A stretch of 64,000 nucleotides of DNA. Source: Phoronis australis (lineage: Eukaryota; Phoronida; Phoronidae). Shown here piece after piece: positions 45,270 to 56,499 of the stretch. Numbering within the stretch: position 1 is the first letter of the stretch; every line of letters begins with the position of its first letter. Made by a program: the position numbers and the translations under genes. The notes beneath the pieces are model-generated. The model did not search any database. It saw only the letters and a program-made list of their open reading frames with translations, and had not been told where the DNA came from. The stretch covers positions 46,713 through 110,712 of the forward strand of contig NMRA01000570.1 in the NCBI GenBank assembly GCA_002633005.1, given 5' to 3'.

Positions 45270-45480
45270 GTGCTATAGAAGTTAACTTCAAGGAAGACCG
45301 GGATGGTTACGTCACCTTCTTGGGCTACCCCACGGACCACCATGGTACTAAGCGAGCACGGGCAGAGCTAGAGACGCGCCGCGACTCTTGTGGTGAAGCG
45401 GGCGGCTCTGACACAGACACTGACTCGCAAGATTCGTTATCCTCGGCACTCCCCGAGACTTCAGATGAAGAAGCCTTCAG
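45270..45480 (+). CDS. IP6K: IP6K exon 2
   Basis: 211 bp, phase 1 in, 2 out, acceptor TTTCTTCAG, donor GTCAGT. It starts GAIEVNFKEDRDGYVTFLGY, a conserved strand of the N-lobe. A serine/aspartate-rich variable stretch (SDTDTDSQDSLSS) follows, acidic and likely disordered with CK2-type sites (inference). Confidence 0.93.
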
Positions 45481-45489
45481 GTCAGTTAA

Positions 45490-46160
45490 CCCCAGTATGT
45501 TATGTTCATCCTTGTGGCCTTCAGGTTCATGGTTTTGTAAGCAACGGTCTCTAGTGCACAGAGTAGTGTCTTTGAGGCCATTATTATAGTACACTATATC
45601 CAAAAATGTTTTCACACTTTGGTACACGGGCATGGTAAACAAACGAAGAGCGAAAATTGAACACACTGATATTCTTCTCAAGTTAACAAACAATGCATTT
45701 TGATTCCCTCTTTATGAATTTATATCAGCATTCTTTTCCTAAGCTAATATACAGTTCAGTTATTGTCATTTGAAGTGTGAGGATATCTCTGGACACCCTG
45801 TATTTACGGTAAAATGTCTTTATTTTGAGCACTAAAAATTAACTATTTTCTTAATAATTAAGAGAACGAGTGATGTCTGTGACCTTAGAAAAATTGGAGC
45901 CTTCGCTCATTTTTTTTAAATGTTATCTGGCTAGCTTCAGTGTTCTTAGTTCAATCATGAATTTTCCCACAGCTTGTCTTGATGGCAGCTAAATGATGTT
46001 TTCGAGAGGCTTAGTTTTCATTCAAGTGAACACCCTAGGCTTTAAACTTCAGGAACTCAAAAATATCGGGTTGGGCATTAAGCTGTATACAGCAGCTAAT
46101 GGGCATTCAAAATGGAATTTGCTAAATATGCAGGAATGAGGTGGTTAAACGGAGAACTAC
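45490..46160. other. IP6K intron 2, left part, nothing recognised
   Basis: Non-coding intron sequence before the fold-back MITE. No defined repeat. Confidence 0.5.
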
Positions 46161-46163
46161 CAG

Positions 46164-46324
46164 GTGAGCTGTCTGCCTCAAGTGAATGAAAGCTGAGCCG
46201 ACAGCTCACACCAAGGCAAGAACAACTGACTGAACTACCAGCTAGTTCACTAAGTTGCTTTCATGTTTTCACGCCGTGGTGTGAGCTGTCTGCTCGGCTA
46301 TTGTCTACTTGAGGCAGACAGCAC
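46164..46324. mobile_element. Fold-back MITE in IP6K intron 2
   Basis: Terminal inverted repeats of about 48 bp: the left end GTGAGCTGTCTGCCTCAAGT matches the complement of the right end, and both inner ends read GACAGCTCACACCA. The core is about 65 bp. It ends 121 bp before the exon 3 start, so it occupies the branch-point side of the intron. Confidence 0.85.
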
Positions 46325-46445
46325 AACTCTTGGCTCTCCCAGTCTGCTGTGGCTCTAACACGGGCAGATACAGCAGTCGTACTATTCGTGTCATTTCGAT
46401 CGTTATGGCGTGTCATCGCAAAGTATTGTTTGTAAACCGTTGCAG

Positions 46446-46603
46446 GTTGCGTATGCGAAGTAGCGGTAGTATTGAAATAAATCACACGGAGACTGAAGAG
46501 CAAGAGGGTACCTCGGACACCACCACCTGGAGTGCACTCTGCCACAAACGGCAGTTGGAGAAGATGATTCAGGATAGTGCCAAGGCCAAGCACAAAACCA
46601 AGA
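46446..46603 (+). CDS. IP6K: IP6K exon 3
   Basis: 158 bp, phase 2 in, 1 out, acceptor GTTGCAG, donor GTGAGT. It encodes a variable acidic part with TTTWSALCHKRQLEKM, then a lysine-rich end (AKAKHKTK), corresponding to the divergent loop before the catalytic PxxxDxKxG exon. The peptide W-S-x-x-C-H is well kept in IP6Ks. Confidence 0.9.
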
Positions 46604-46609
46604 GTGAGT

Positions 46610-47535
46610 AAAACGAGCGCATGCAATGACATGTGTTGTTGTTCTGTCCGATTTGTCTGTCCTCCCGCAGGTGGCATGAGTTGTTACTCCTTTTCTTTAG
46701 TATGATGCAAAATTATTATGGTAGCACTGGGGGATTCTGGGAAGGAATAAAATGAGTTAAAGCAGCAGTTGTAAAATCACCGTCAAGAAAACTAACTTGA
46801 TTAGGACCACTTCGCCTCTTGAGGTTGGTGTCATAGTGTCTCTTGGAAAGAACTGACAGCTTGTCATTGTTTGAGACTAGGATCTACAATTTGGCTTGTA
46901 GCAGCGTGTCGTATTATGGGTCGGGCATGTTCTTGAGCAATAAAAAACTGCCATTTTTTTGTTTCCAAATCTAGAACTCGTTTCTTGTTTGAGCTAGGAA
47001 CACGTTTTACAGCTGTAAGTGGGCTACCTCACCTGCATTAGCCTCCGCATAGTGTTGTTGTGTTTTCGGAGGGAATTTCAATAGCCATCAAATGTCGTCA
47101 CTCCTCATGAAGAGAATGTGACAAGTAATCAATATCTGACTCATTCAACTGTCATCTCAGCTGCCCTGTGTTACTGTATTATTCTGAAGGTACTCGTCAC
47201 GGTTTGTGAGCATGTGCCCGCATTGAACACCCTCATACCATATTGTTTGTTAGTGAGTAAAATTCACAAAATTCATTAGTATATAAACAGTAGACAAAAG
47301 TAATCGACAAAATACCATTTTCCCGTCATGACGGATAATTCTGTTAACAGCAAAAATGACTAGTAATAACTATTAGGGCGTCAAAATTCTATTAGCGAAT
47401 GTGCAATTCCGCCATATTTGAATTTGCTGCCACAATTGCATTATGGGAAATGAATGCCTCTATCGCTTGACGACCAATTGTGTACAGTGTTGCTGGGTGT
47501 TGTTGTAACGAATATTTAACAAAGAAGCGATCAAT
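46610..47535. other. IP6K intron 3, left part, nothing recognised
   Basis: The plus and minus frames over 46261-46677 are shadows of exon 3 and of the MITE. No other feature seen. Confidence 0.45.
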
Positions 47536-47539
47536 AAAG

Positions 47540-48017
47540 TTATTTTATTTGAATTCTTATCATAAAATTAATATTAAACGAATAACTAGTGCAGAAAACA
47601 TGCAACTGTATTTTATTATAGAAATGTTTTGGAAATGAATAAAGTCACCATTGCCGCACTCCACCTCCGTCGACTGTGACTGTGTTCGACCGGGTGACAT
47701 TATACTCATAATCAGCTGCAATATTCTCTTCCGTATAGAAACTCTCACGCTGTTGCTAGGCATACATGCTATCCCAGAATGCAATAGAGAGGAACTGGTG
47801 TGGGGCATGGGCATTGAGATTTGCACATTCACTGTAAATATTGGCTTAACCTCCTCACTAACTTTCCTGTTAATTACCCTTCATTCTCAAACATTAGGGG
47901 AGACAACTCCAATGCTGATTTTGGCCTCTGCCCAGCCATCATGACAAAGAATCCTGGGTCATTTTGTCTGATTACTTTTGGTTTATACCAAATATAACTG
48001 TAAAATGGATCAGGTTA
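47540..48017. repeat. Duplicated segment, left copy
   Basis: Nearly the same as 48166-48639 and ends exactly at the n at 48018 with GGATCAGGTTA, the same point at which the right copy continues into TTCCTGCAG. The same pattern as at 22894. The sequence is itself repeat-like, with a relative at 60110-60290. Confidence 0.88.
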
Positions 48018-48018
48018 N
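48018..48018. other. Assembly join in IP6K intron
   Basis: A single n between two near-identical copies of about 475 bp. Probably a contig end overlap that was not merged. Confidence 0.8.
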
Positions 48019-48165
48019 AAGTGTTGGATTTTATATTTTAACCCATTAAAAATAATTAAAAAATTATGGGTCATGGGTTGGAGAAATAAATGAAAAATAT
48101 GGGCGGTGGGTAAGAAATAAAAGTGCCTTCCCCCCCCTCCCATACAGATTTTGCTGGAACAGCCC

Positions 48166-48639
48166 TTATTTTATTTGAATTCTTATCATAAAATTAATAT
48201 TAAACGAATAACTAGTGCAGAAAACATACAACTGCGTTTTATTATAGAAATGTTTTGGAAATGAATAAAGTCACCGTTGCCGCACCCCACATCCGTCGAC
48301 TGTGACTGTGTACGACCGGGTGACATTATACTCATAATCAGCTGCAACATTCTCTTCCGTATAGAAACTCTCACGCTGTTGCTAGGCATACATGCTATCC
48401 CAGAATGCAATAGAGAGGAACTGGTGTGGGGCATGGGCATTGAGATTTGCACATTCACTGTAAATAATGGCTTAACCTTATTAACTTTCCTGTTAATTAC
48501 CCTTCATTCTCAAACATTAGGGGAGACAACTCCAATGCTGATTTTGGCCTCTGCAAAGCCATCATGACAAAGAATTTGGGTCATTTTGTCTGATTACTTT
48601 TGGTTTATACCAAATATAACAGTAAAATGGATCAGGTTA
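48166..48639. repeat. Duplicated segment, right copy
   Basis: Differs from the left copy by a few substitutions and short indels (for example near 48478 and 48572), as expected for two alleles. Confidence 0.88.
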
Positions 48640-48644
48640 TTCCT

Positions 48645-49975
48645 GCAGTTTTGAAAACCAGAAATCTTTGGTTATCAAATTTCCATTTTGCGTGAGACTT
48701 GTTATGGCCAGCGCATTGATAAAAATGACACGTCTGCTGAAGTGTCTCCTTTTCCCTCCAATCACGGACTGTTGTAATAACAGTAATTATGACATTGTTT
48801 TATCGAATTTGATTCATTGGGAAGGAGGTTTACCTGGACTAAAGTGTAGGTGAATGGTACTACCATCACACTGACCATAGATTGTCAGGATTGAAACTAG
48901 AGTTCTGACATACATATTTGCTATGTAGACTCTGTTAATACGTTCTTGGCTCCTTTGTCTCACAAATCGTCTTGATTTCCTTAAGAACAGTCTGCTATTT
49001 CTGAGGTGTAGTGCTTCCTTCATAAATTTGATCTCTCTTCGCTATGTTCAGTGTATTCAGAAAGGTAAAGAAATTCGTCATAAGTAATCTAGCTTGCAGA
49101 AGTTATTAGTGAAAACCTGGAACACAAGAAGGAAAACGACAATAGCGCGTTTCATTTGAAAATTTGTAAGTGAGGGCTGAAATGTTGAAGAGCCAGCCGT
49201 TCGCTGAAACTCGTTGAGCCTTGCCTGAAGCAATGAAGTTCTTCCTGAACACTGAAATCACTTCTAAACTGAGTAAGAAATAAGTGAAACTGTTTTTAAA
49301 GCATCTTATGATCAAAATAATAAGTTTGTTGTTTGACAGTAATCAATACCTTTAAATTATGTCATCAAAGTTCTGCCGTTTCTTTTATGTTATGGCCTAG
49401 AATTCTCTCATCTCAATGTCTTTGCTCTTCGTTTGCGGAGGTAGAAAAACACATTGTGTGCTCGATGTAGTTTTAAAATGCACAACTGCTAACACACTTC
49501 TCAGCGTAGTCAAGCACGGATACGACGGTTTACTGCACCTTGTTCAGCATTGCAACTTTCTGTGTGTTACAGTTGAATTTTATTCACTTTAGAATATCGA
49601 ACTGAATCAGATGTTAATGCAAAGTAGTAATTAGCGCGGCAGCAGTGTGGCTGATGCCCCACGGATACACAGCATTGTGGGTAAATACCGTAGAGTCCGA
49701 TGTGTTGTGGTACTTTGGGACGTGGCTGTTAGTACGTTTCGAAAGGCGAGTTTGTTGTGAGTTTGTCGATATCCTGCTAGGACACTTATTAAATGGCTAG
49801 TGTTCCTCGCAGCCTTCTGGTGCACACTAGCAAAATTCCTTGGTGAGGCTGGAGTAATGAATTGACGAAATAGATTCCGTTAACACGATTTCTGACCAGT
49901 AGCTTTTTTGGAAGAATCTTGCTTTATGTCACACACATGTACTACAGCTCATTAGCTAACCTCCCCTTTATACAT
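48645..49975. other. IP6K intron 3, right part, nothing recognised
   Basis: Non-coding intron sequence up to the exon 4 acceptor. No supported feature. Confidence 0.45.
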
Positions 49976-49979
49976 GCAG

Positions 49980-50155
49980 AGTTCATCCTGCTTGAGAATG
50001 TGACCAGCCAGTTCCAGTGTCCGTGTATACTGGACATAAAAGTGGGCACTCGCCAGCACGGAGATGACCAGCCGCAGGACAAGATACAGAGAAAGATGTT
50101 ACGCTGTGCCAACACTACATCCTGTACACTCGGCCTTAGGCTGGGTGGGATGCAG
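49980..50155 (+). CDS. IP6K: IP6K exon 4, inositol-phosphate binding motif
   Basis: 176 bp, phase 1 in, 0 out, acceptor ACATGCAG, donor GTACTG. It encodes KFILLENVT, then PCILDIKVGTRQHGDD, the PxxxDxKxG signature of the inositol polyphosphate kinase family (IP6K/IP3K/IPMK). The Asp and Lys contact the inositol phosphate. It ends LGLRLGGMQ, the family's usual end before the V-Y-Q of the next exon. Confidence 0.96.
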
Positions 50156-50611
50156 GTACTGTCTCACACTTTGCATACCGCTTTTGTTTGGCCTCACTAA
50201 AGGATTGTTTTCAACTGCAGAATTGATCGATAAAATCGTGTCCCCAATGTATCTTTGGAGAAAAGCATGTGACCTTCGAAGTAAAAGATGGGCACTGGTA
50301 TCCGCAGGAAATGACATTTCAAAATATGACTAATTATAGTGCTTACTGTCAAAAAAGCGTACTAAATAATATTCTCTTTTTGACTGTCCTCCAACCTTCT
50401 GTGTGGATTTTCCCTCCCAAAAAGCTGATTTCCACCTGGTTTTCAACAACATTTCAAAACCGTTGTATACCCTTTGTCAACTGCCTCCTCTAGTGTACAT
50501 TGGACAATGTCAAAAATCTCCGTGCGTGTGGACGAGCCCTGACTAAAATACATCTTTATGACTATTTCAGGTTTACTAGCTGTAGCTCTAACTTCTAATT
50601 TTGTTCTTCAG

Positions 50612-51085
50612 GTTTACCAAGTGCCTTCAGGGAAATTTCTTACTCGTGACAAGTATTGGGGTCGTAGAATCAAGGGGGACGATTTCATGGAAGCATTAAA
50701 CAATTTTTTCTACAACGGCATCTGTTACCGCACTGACGTGTTGGAGCCAATGATAGAGAGGCTGACGGCATTTAAGGAAATGGTGGAAAGACAGCATACA
50801 TTCCGGTTTTATTCCAGTTCACTGCTAGTCATGTACGATGGGAAATCTACAGGGGAGACAATGAGTGAGACAAATTCTGTGCCTTGTGAAAATGCATCAA
50901 GTGGACTGCCGAGTACATCGCAAAGAATGGTGGATGTGCGCATGATTGACTTTGAGCACAGCACATTCCAGGGCTTTTGTGAAGGGGCCACGGTGCACCC
51001 TGGCCCCGATCAAGGCTACCTGTTCGGGCTAAATAACCTGATTAAAGCACTGCAAGATATCAGACGTAAGAATACAGCGTCATAG
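50612..51085 (+). CDS. IP6K: IP6K exon 5, catalytic C-terminus
   Basis: 474 bp from acceptor TTCTTCAG to TAG. It encodes VYQVPSGKFLTRDKYWGR, FYSSSLLVMYDGK (SSLL and YDG nucleotide-site motif), a variable insert, then MVDVRMIDFEHSTFQG, where the Asp of IDF binds metal, and GPDQGYLFGLNNLIKAL at the end. Complete and intact, so the enzyme should be active. Confidence 0.96.
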   Translation, partial: VYQVPSGKFLTRDKYWGRRIKGDDFMEALNNFFYNGICYRTDVLEPMIERLTAFKEMVERQHTFRFYSSSLLVMYDGKSTGETMSETNSVPCENASSGLPSTSQRMVDVRMIDFEHSTFQGFCEGATVHPGPDQGYLFGLNNLIKALQDIRRKNTAS

Positions 51086-51089
51086 CTCA

Positions 51090-53320
51090 TCGTCGAGCTG
51101 CTGTTAATGAGTGTCTGAATGTAATTTGTGCTTCTTTTATCCAGTGGGATACATTTACCTGTGTAGCAGACGTCCACAAATCTGACCGGTCACATGACGA
51201 TGCTTGCTGCCACCTACCTGTGTTGGAAGGTACTTCTAATTTGCTGGTGTATAAAATACAAAATTGGGCATGTTGCCACTAGAGGGCAGTAAAGGCTGTC
51301 GTCCTCATCATTGCTTTGTGGCCGTCTGCCACGAAAGCTTCAAAGGGTATTTCCTGATGCTTGCCTTGAAATGTTTATTTTCCTTGTATTGTATTGTCCA
51401 CATAATGCTGTTCCTTAAAAATGATGGTTTGGACTGAACACTGCGCGTTTATTGTATGTCCGTTTGAAAAAGGCCTCAGTTAGTGTAAGAATAAGTTATT
51501 TTGTGAACACAGCTATGCAAACTTATGGTTCACTGGCGTCCGATTTCCACGCAGTGTTGTTGCATATCTTGTTTGTTTTTGTTTTTGTTCTGACTCGCAT
51601 CGTTTTTCATTTTGAGCTGACATAGCTTTCAGATCGCGTAGTTGGAGTTGGTATTCCAGTGGTAGAGATTGAAGATGTTAAACAGGGTATCTGACTATGG
51701 GTGACCATGGAGTGGTATTCCTCCATAATTATGATGTACCTGTGACTGGGGGCAGACCTATTGAACCCATCTCAGAATCTCTTGTATGCCTCCAGCTTCT
51801 CTGTAGCTAGGTATACTGGTGATCCGGTGGCTTAATTGACAAGTGTCTAAATACTCACTTGTGTACAAGGATATGATGGTGAAAGTTACTTGATTGCTTA
51901 TTCTAAATAAAGGCACCCCAAAATTTAGGGGTCTTTCCGTATTTCTGATTTTTGAGAAATATCAATTTTTCATGTTTAAAAGTAATGGAAATGGGATAAA
52001 GGCTGAAAATTTCTTTTTCTCAAATCAGAAATTACGAATTTATCACCTTTTTCTCTCAACTTTCCTATGTCTCAAATTAACGAGAAATACTGCATACGAA
52101 GTACCAAATTTTTTTACCATGTTAGAGTCAAAACATTTGCTTCATGGTGTATGAATCACACAAGACTGAGTTAGTAGAATTTCACTGTAAGTGTGTAAGA
52201 ACTATTGATTAAAAAGTGCATTAAGTGTAGCCACTTTAAAACTGATAGCTATTTTAGTAAATGCAAAAATATCGTATATGTTTCTTCCCTCATGATATTG
52301 GGTTCTACATAATCTTGGACAATGACAAAATATTTTCCATGCTTGGAAAAGTCATGAAACATGAAAAAAAGAGAAAACTCCAAGATAAACTGATGGAAAA
52401 TTTCATAAGTTAAGCAAAAAACATAATTTCCGAGTCGCATCTTGAGTTCTTACATTCGTGCAACAACAATTGTTAAAAAGCTTACTCTTCGTGTGCAAAC
52501 TTGGGAATAATGAAATACTTACAATGTGGTGGAAACTGATGAAAAATTGAAACACTTTACGAGAGAGAACCAAGTTACTTCCTTTGAATTCCTGGGCTGC
52601 GTGTGTAGAGTAAGTTTCTTGCGAGAAAACCAAGATCGCGCAAGTCTTTGGGAAGTATCGCCATGTATTTCCAGCAAAGTATGTGATTGCAATACCTGTG
52701 CAACCCTGGGCCCAGGGTTTAATTTCTGAACTTGGACTTTACTTAGCCTCAAAACTAATCATGTTGTGTCATTTGAGAGCAAATTTTCAAGATTCTTCAA
52801 AACGTACCATGTGATTGTTCGATTTTCTAGTAAAGCTTTGAGAGGAGAGATTCAGCCCTGGTCTTCATTTGACAGTGCCCAAGGCGTACACGCAGCTTTG
52901 TAACGTGTTGTGCATGCCTGTTGCAAACCTCTAGCTGTGTCCATGGTGTGGTGGGCGTGTACGCTCTTCCTGACCAGTCTACCTGCCCAGTAGGGTAGTC
53001 TTCATTTCTGATCATTTCCGTGGATATGTAATTCCATTCCATTTAGACTTTGTTCTGTTTGGTGCATGCCACACTGAAGCATTGACAATGCGTTTTAGTT
53101 TGACCCTGAAAGTCCCTTCCTCAAAACTTTCTGGGTTGTTTAGGGACTGTGTCTGTATATATTTTATGTAATGCAATGTATTGTGGGTTCCAAGTCTTTT
53201 CAATAGGTGGACTACTTGAACGGATCTCCATGTAATTTCAATGTCTAAGTCACCTCTGCACTTTACACAGTCTGATCATCCTTTGTGCGATAAACGACCA
53301 CTGTAAGCAAGCTGTGAATA
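51090..53320. other. 3' flank of IP6K
   Basis: The 3' UTR lies here but I could not place its polyadenylation site. At 52610-52700 there may be a diverged relative of the MITE at 1440-1588. No other supported feature. Confidence 0.4.
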
Positions 53321-53325
53321 CAGTA

Positions 53326-53490
53326 CAGTAAAACTCGCATAAGTCGGACATGTATAAGTCGTATTTTGGACAACATTACGCTGTACGGTTGTTCTAGTTG
53401 GTGCCCTTGGCCCTCCCGGTGAGTCTGATTTCGCCTTACTGGGATTAAATCTCTTTTCCTCATTAGATGTAACTAATGCGAGGTGTACTG
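53326..53490. mobile_element. Pogo/mariner-type MITE (TA target site)
   Basis: It begins CAGTAAAACTCGCATAAGTC and ends GCGAGGTGTACTG. The two ends form imperfect terminal inverted repeats and are flanked by TA on both sides. The CAGT termini and TA duplication fit pogo/Tigger-like Tc1-mariner derivatives. 165 bp, no coding content. Confidence 0.75.
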
Positions 53491-53663
53491 TATAGAGCTT
53501 GTGCTATTTCTGGAGAGTGTTGTTACACAGTGGGACCAGTCTTGGTTCACCTTAGTCCATGTTAATGTTGATGTGTCATGCATTCTTTAAATGCCATTCC
53601 ACTCGGTCATGTGTCAAAAATTACACACAGTCATATGATTTGTTACAAAATTGGATGTACCTT

Positions 53664-54245
53664 TCATCTTTTATCTTGTGAAGTGAATCGTGTGCGGCAC
53701 CATATCCCGAAAAATTGGGCCATAGCACTGGTCTGCAAAGGATGATTTGATATACGAATTCTCCAGTTTGGGACAGTGAAAAATAGTTTTTTGCTCATTT
53801 TTGCAGCAGCTGCTACGTAATTTTTGAAATGGGCAATACTGTCAGTCTCGAATACAAGAATTACAACCAACGACAAAGGATCATTGGCTTTGTTACACAC
53901 TATGGAGATAAATGAAAACTTGACTACCAATTTTTCAGTCACTGTTGATTCATAGTGTGGAGTTAAATATTTGAGAAATATGATGAATATCAAAGTCGCC
54001 CATGTCGCAATCTTCAGAATCGAGAAAATTGGTTTCGGATTGAATTTGGGTGTTCCCAAGTCTAGAGACTGTCTCAAATTGAAGATTTCCCATAACGTCC
54101 AACATAAATGGAGTTTCAGAAGAACGCCTTTGAGAGAAATGTGTGACACATAGATTTTTAAATTTTTATTTTTAATTATGTTGATTGTGGTGTTGTATGG
54201 GTCCAGCCTTACATTGTTGCACTCTGTAGGCAGCTCCTCCAACAA
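53664..54245 (-). CDS. Unrecognised 193-codon open frame, doubtful
   Basis: The longest unassigned frame in the window. The predicted protein is rich in Ile/Leu/Phe with a hydrophobic run (WATLIFIIFLKYL) and has no motif I know. Composition looks like read-through of AT-rich non-coding DNA. It could be a relic of a mobile element. No splice or promoter signal supports it. Confidence 0.2.
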   Translation of the reverse strand: MLEELPTECNNVRLDPYNTTINIIKNKNLKIYVSHISLKGVLLKLHLCWTLWEIFNLRQSLDLGTPKFNPKPIFSILKIATWATLIFIIFLKYLTPHYESTVTEKLVVKFSFISIVCNKANDPLSLVVILVFETDSIAHFKNYVAAAAKMSKKLFFTVPNWRIRISNHPLQTSAMAQFFGIWCRTRFTSQDKR

Positions 54246-54249
54246 CCTT

Positions 54250-55980
54250 GCATTTATTTACTTGCAAGGGCAACCAAGTGGTAGGCACCTCTGTTTTCAA
54301 GTTGACAGTCTTATTTACCCAGTGTTGCATGATGGTCACGGCACACTGTTTTTCGAAGATCAGGGATTATTTGACATATAGGTGGTATTTAAAAGACTAC
54401 TAAACGTGGTTTTCAAATAGTATTGGATCATCCCTGCACAATTGTCAAACAAGAGGATGTCCTGTCACTCTTATCGTGCCTCAAAAGTTTGGAATATGTT
54501 AAAGAACTTGTTACAAATTCTGCTGTGAGGGCACGTAATGTCTGTTGGCTAAGACTGTCACCCTTGAATGGCAGGATCCACTTGGGAAGTTTTTTTTTGC
54601 TTAACAAGACTTGTATCTCTCAGGAGCATTGTTCATGCAGAGATGACCACGGGTTCTGGGTAAAATTGTTATAACTGGGCTTAGTATCCTTTTAACAAGC
54701 CCCTACTAGTTTTTGATTTTAGGGTATGATACAAAGTTGTTGTATGTCTGTGCCGTATGATGGCTTGTCACCAAGGAGACTAGTTGGCACATAGGTAGCA
54801 ATTAGTCTCTTGGTGACCTATATAACTTTGGCAGCAGTGTCTTACATCCAGTATATGTCAGAGGTTTTTTGTTAAAGTCTGGGTTAGATGCCACTATTGT
54901 TTGTATAAACTGCCATCAGTATTTGTGTGTCAACACGACTTCAGATAGGGCACATCTTTCAGGACTTCTTTTCAGCACCATTAATTAAGTAGCGCCTGTT
55001 CAAAAATTGGCAACTGGTCGGTATTCCTTCAGACAGTATCACTCTTTCTAAATTTTGTGGGGCTCAATTTTTTTCATCACAAGACATAGTATATATTGAC
55101 TAGCACAAAATTTTAGTTACGTATGAAAAATTTAATTTCCCATTCCCGTATCCAGTTTATTTTTAAATCATCAATTGTGTGCAGTGAGTGCGTGAAGTTG
55201 CAAAATGGAACCCTGCTGTAGAGTTGGAGGAAAGTTGGAAGGCAATGCATCTTGGGATTTATAGTCTCAAATCAAAGTTATATTTTAATTTTTTGTTTTT
55301 TTTTGGGTTATAGTAAGTGAAGGCAATATTGATTTAGATAAAATCAAAAGTCCACTTATGCAATCGCCAACTTTAGTGTCTTGTAAAATGTATTTATAGT
55401 ATTTCTCCTGAAAGCATTTTACGAAGTTGAGTGTTACCTCAACTGATACTTGGGTATTGGCGCGATTTTGTCTGCCAGTCAATTCCAACCACAGTGATCC
55501 TGTTTAAGAGTTTAGAGGCTAGACCAGTATAATTGTTGCCATTCCCAAGTGCTAAAAGTCGAGAAATGGGTACTGTTGCTAAACTCTCTTATTTCTGTGA
55601 ATGTTAAAGTGACCAAAAGGCATGCTTCATGACAGTTTCATTATGAGAAACAGTTCTATCATGACGTTTTTGATGTTGTCTCTCAAAAATTAATGTCAAG
55701 TGAATCTCCAACGTGCAACATATAAACCCTTATGCAGTTCAGTTGTGTAGTGATGTCAGTATTTGATACGGTGCAATAAAACTTGGTGATATCGATGCCT
55801 TAGTACTCGTTGGTGTTTTAGTCAGCTCACAGGCAAGCTTGCACTGCACAAATACCATAAACATACACATTTGAACCAATGAACCTAGTATGTAAGTCGG
55901 CATTGTGAGAAGGTATATATTTCACATCGGCAAACTTCAACTTCTGTATTTTGTAGACAAATGACAATTTCCATCCGATG
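54250..55980. other. Spacer between convergent genes, nothing recognised
   Basis: AT-rich non-coding sequence with no clear features. Confidence 0.45.
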
Positions 55981-55988
55981 AAACTTTA

Positions 55989-56140
55989 AAACAAGAGCAA
56001 CGCAGAGCGTTGAAATGCGCCCACAATTGCACCGTATACGGTATCCTTCTAGGGTTGTTTATTGGTACCATAAAGTGGCCAGTAGAGGGCATATATGTAG
56101 TATGTTGTACTTTGCAAAATGGAAAGGCATGGTCATTGTC
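55989..56140 (+). mobile_element. Dispersed non-coding element, copy 2
   Basis: Begins AACAAGAGCAACGCAGAGCG and runs through TTGAAATGCGCCCAC and TCTAGGGTTGTTTATT, as in the inverted copy at 40290-40535. A likely far end of the same kind of element, rich in GACGGACGG, lies at 56690-56820, with the MITE at 56341 inserted between. Confidence 0.6.
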
Positions 56141-56340
56141 TCCTCAATAGGCTAGGTTTCAAAATGTGAGTGATCATAATAATAGCACATCCTATGCATC
56201 AGTTGCTTAAAGCACCACAGAAACATAGACTTAAAAACAAATTTGCCAACATACGAGATTAGCACAGCATTAGAATGCCAGAAACAAATTTCTACTTGGA
56301 ACTTTTTCATCATAGTCACGAAGTAACACAAAGTATACAC

Positions 56341-56496
56341 CTGGGCCCAGTTGCATAAAAGTTATACGCCGTATAGCAACAATGACGTAGCATTATCACG
56401 CGTCACGTTGTTATTGTTGAACAATGCACCTGACGTCATGCAACAATTAAACTTATCCAGCGGATAACTTTTAAAGCTTTATGCAACTCAGCCCTG
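56341..56496. mobile_element. MITE with GGGCCCAGTTGCATAAA-type ends
   Basis: The left end CTGGGCCCAGTTGCATAAAA and the complement of the right end (CAGGGCTGAGTTGCATAAAG) are inverted repeats, continuing into AGTTAT. The element is about 156 bp. Confidence 0.75.
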
Positions 56497-56499
56497 AAG

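Larger units (their letters stand above)
44674..51085 (+). other. IP6K: Gene span: inositol hexakisphosphate kinase (IP6K)
   Basis: Five coding exons with phases 1, 2, 1, 0 that agree at every border. Without the n at 44754 they total 1,194 bases, or 397 residues plus stop, close to the 410-440 residues of vertebrate IP6Ks. The enzyme phosphorylates InsP6 to 5-InsP7, a pyrophosphate messenger in phosphate, vesicle and energy control, in cytoplasm and nucleus. Diagnostic motifs are PCILDIKVG (PxxxDxKxG), SSSLLVMYDG and MIDFEH. It is convergent with the TRPN gene downstream. Confidence 0.95.

Noticed and set aside
45325-45693. Minus-strand 122-codon frame over IP6K exon 2
   Set aside because: Antisense shadow of a real coding exon that has matching phases on the plus strand.
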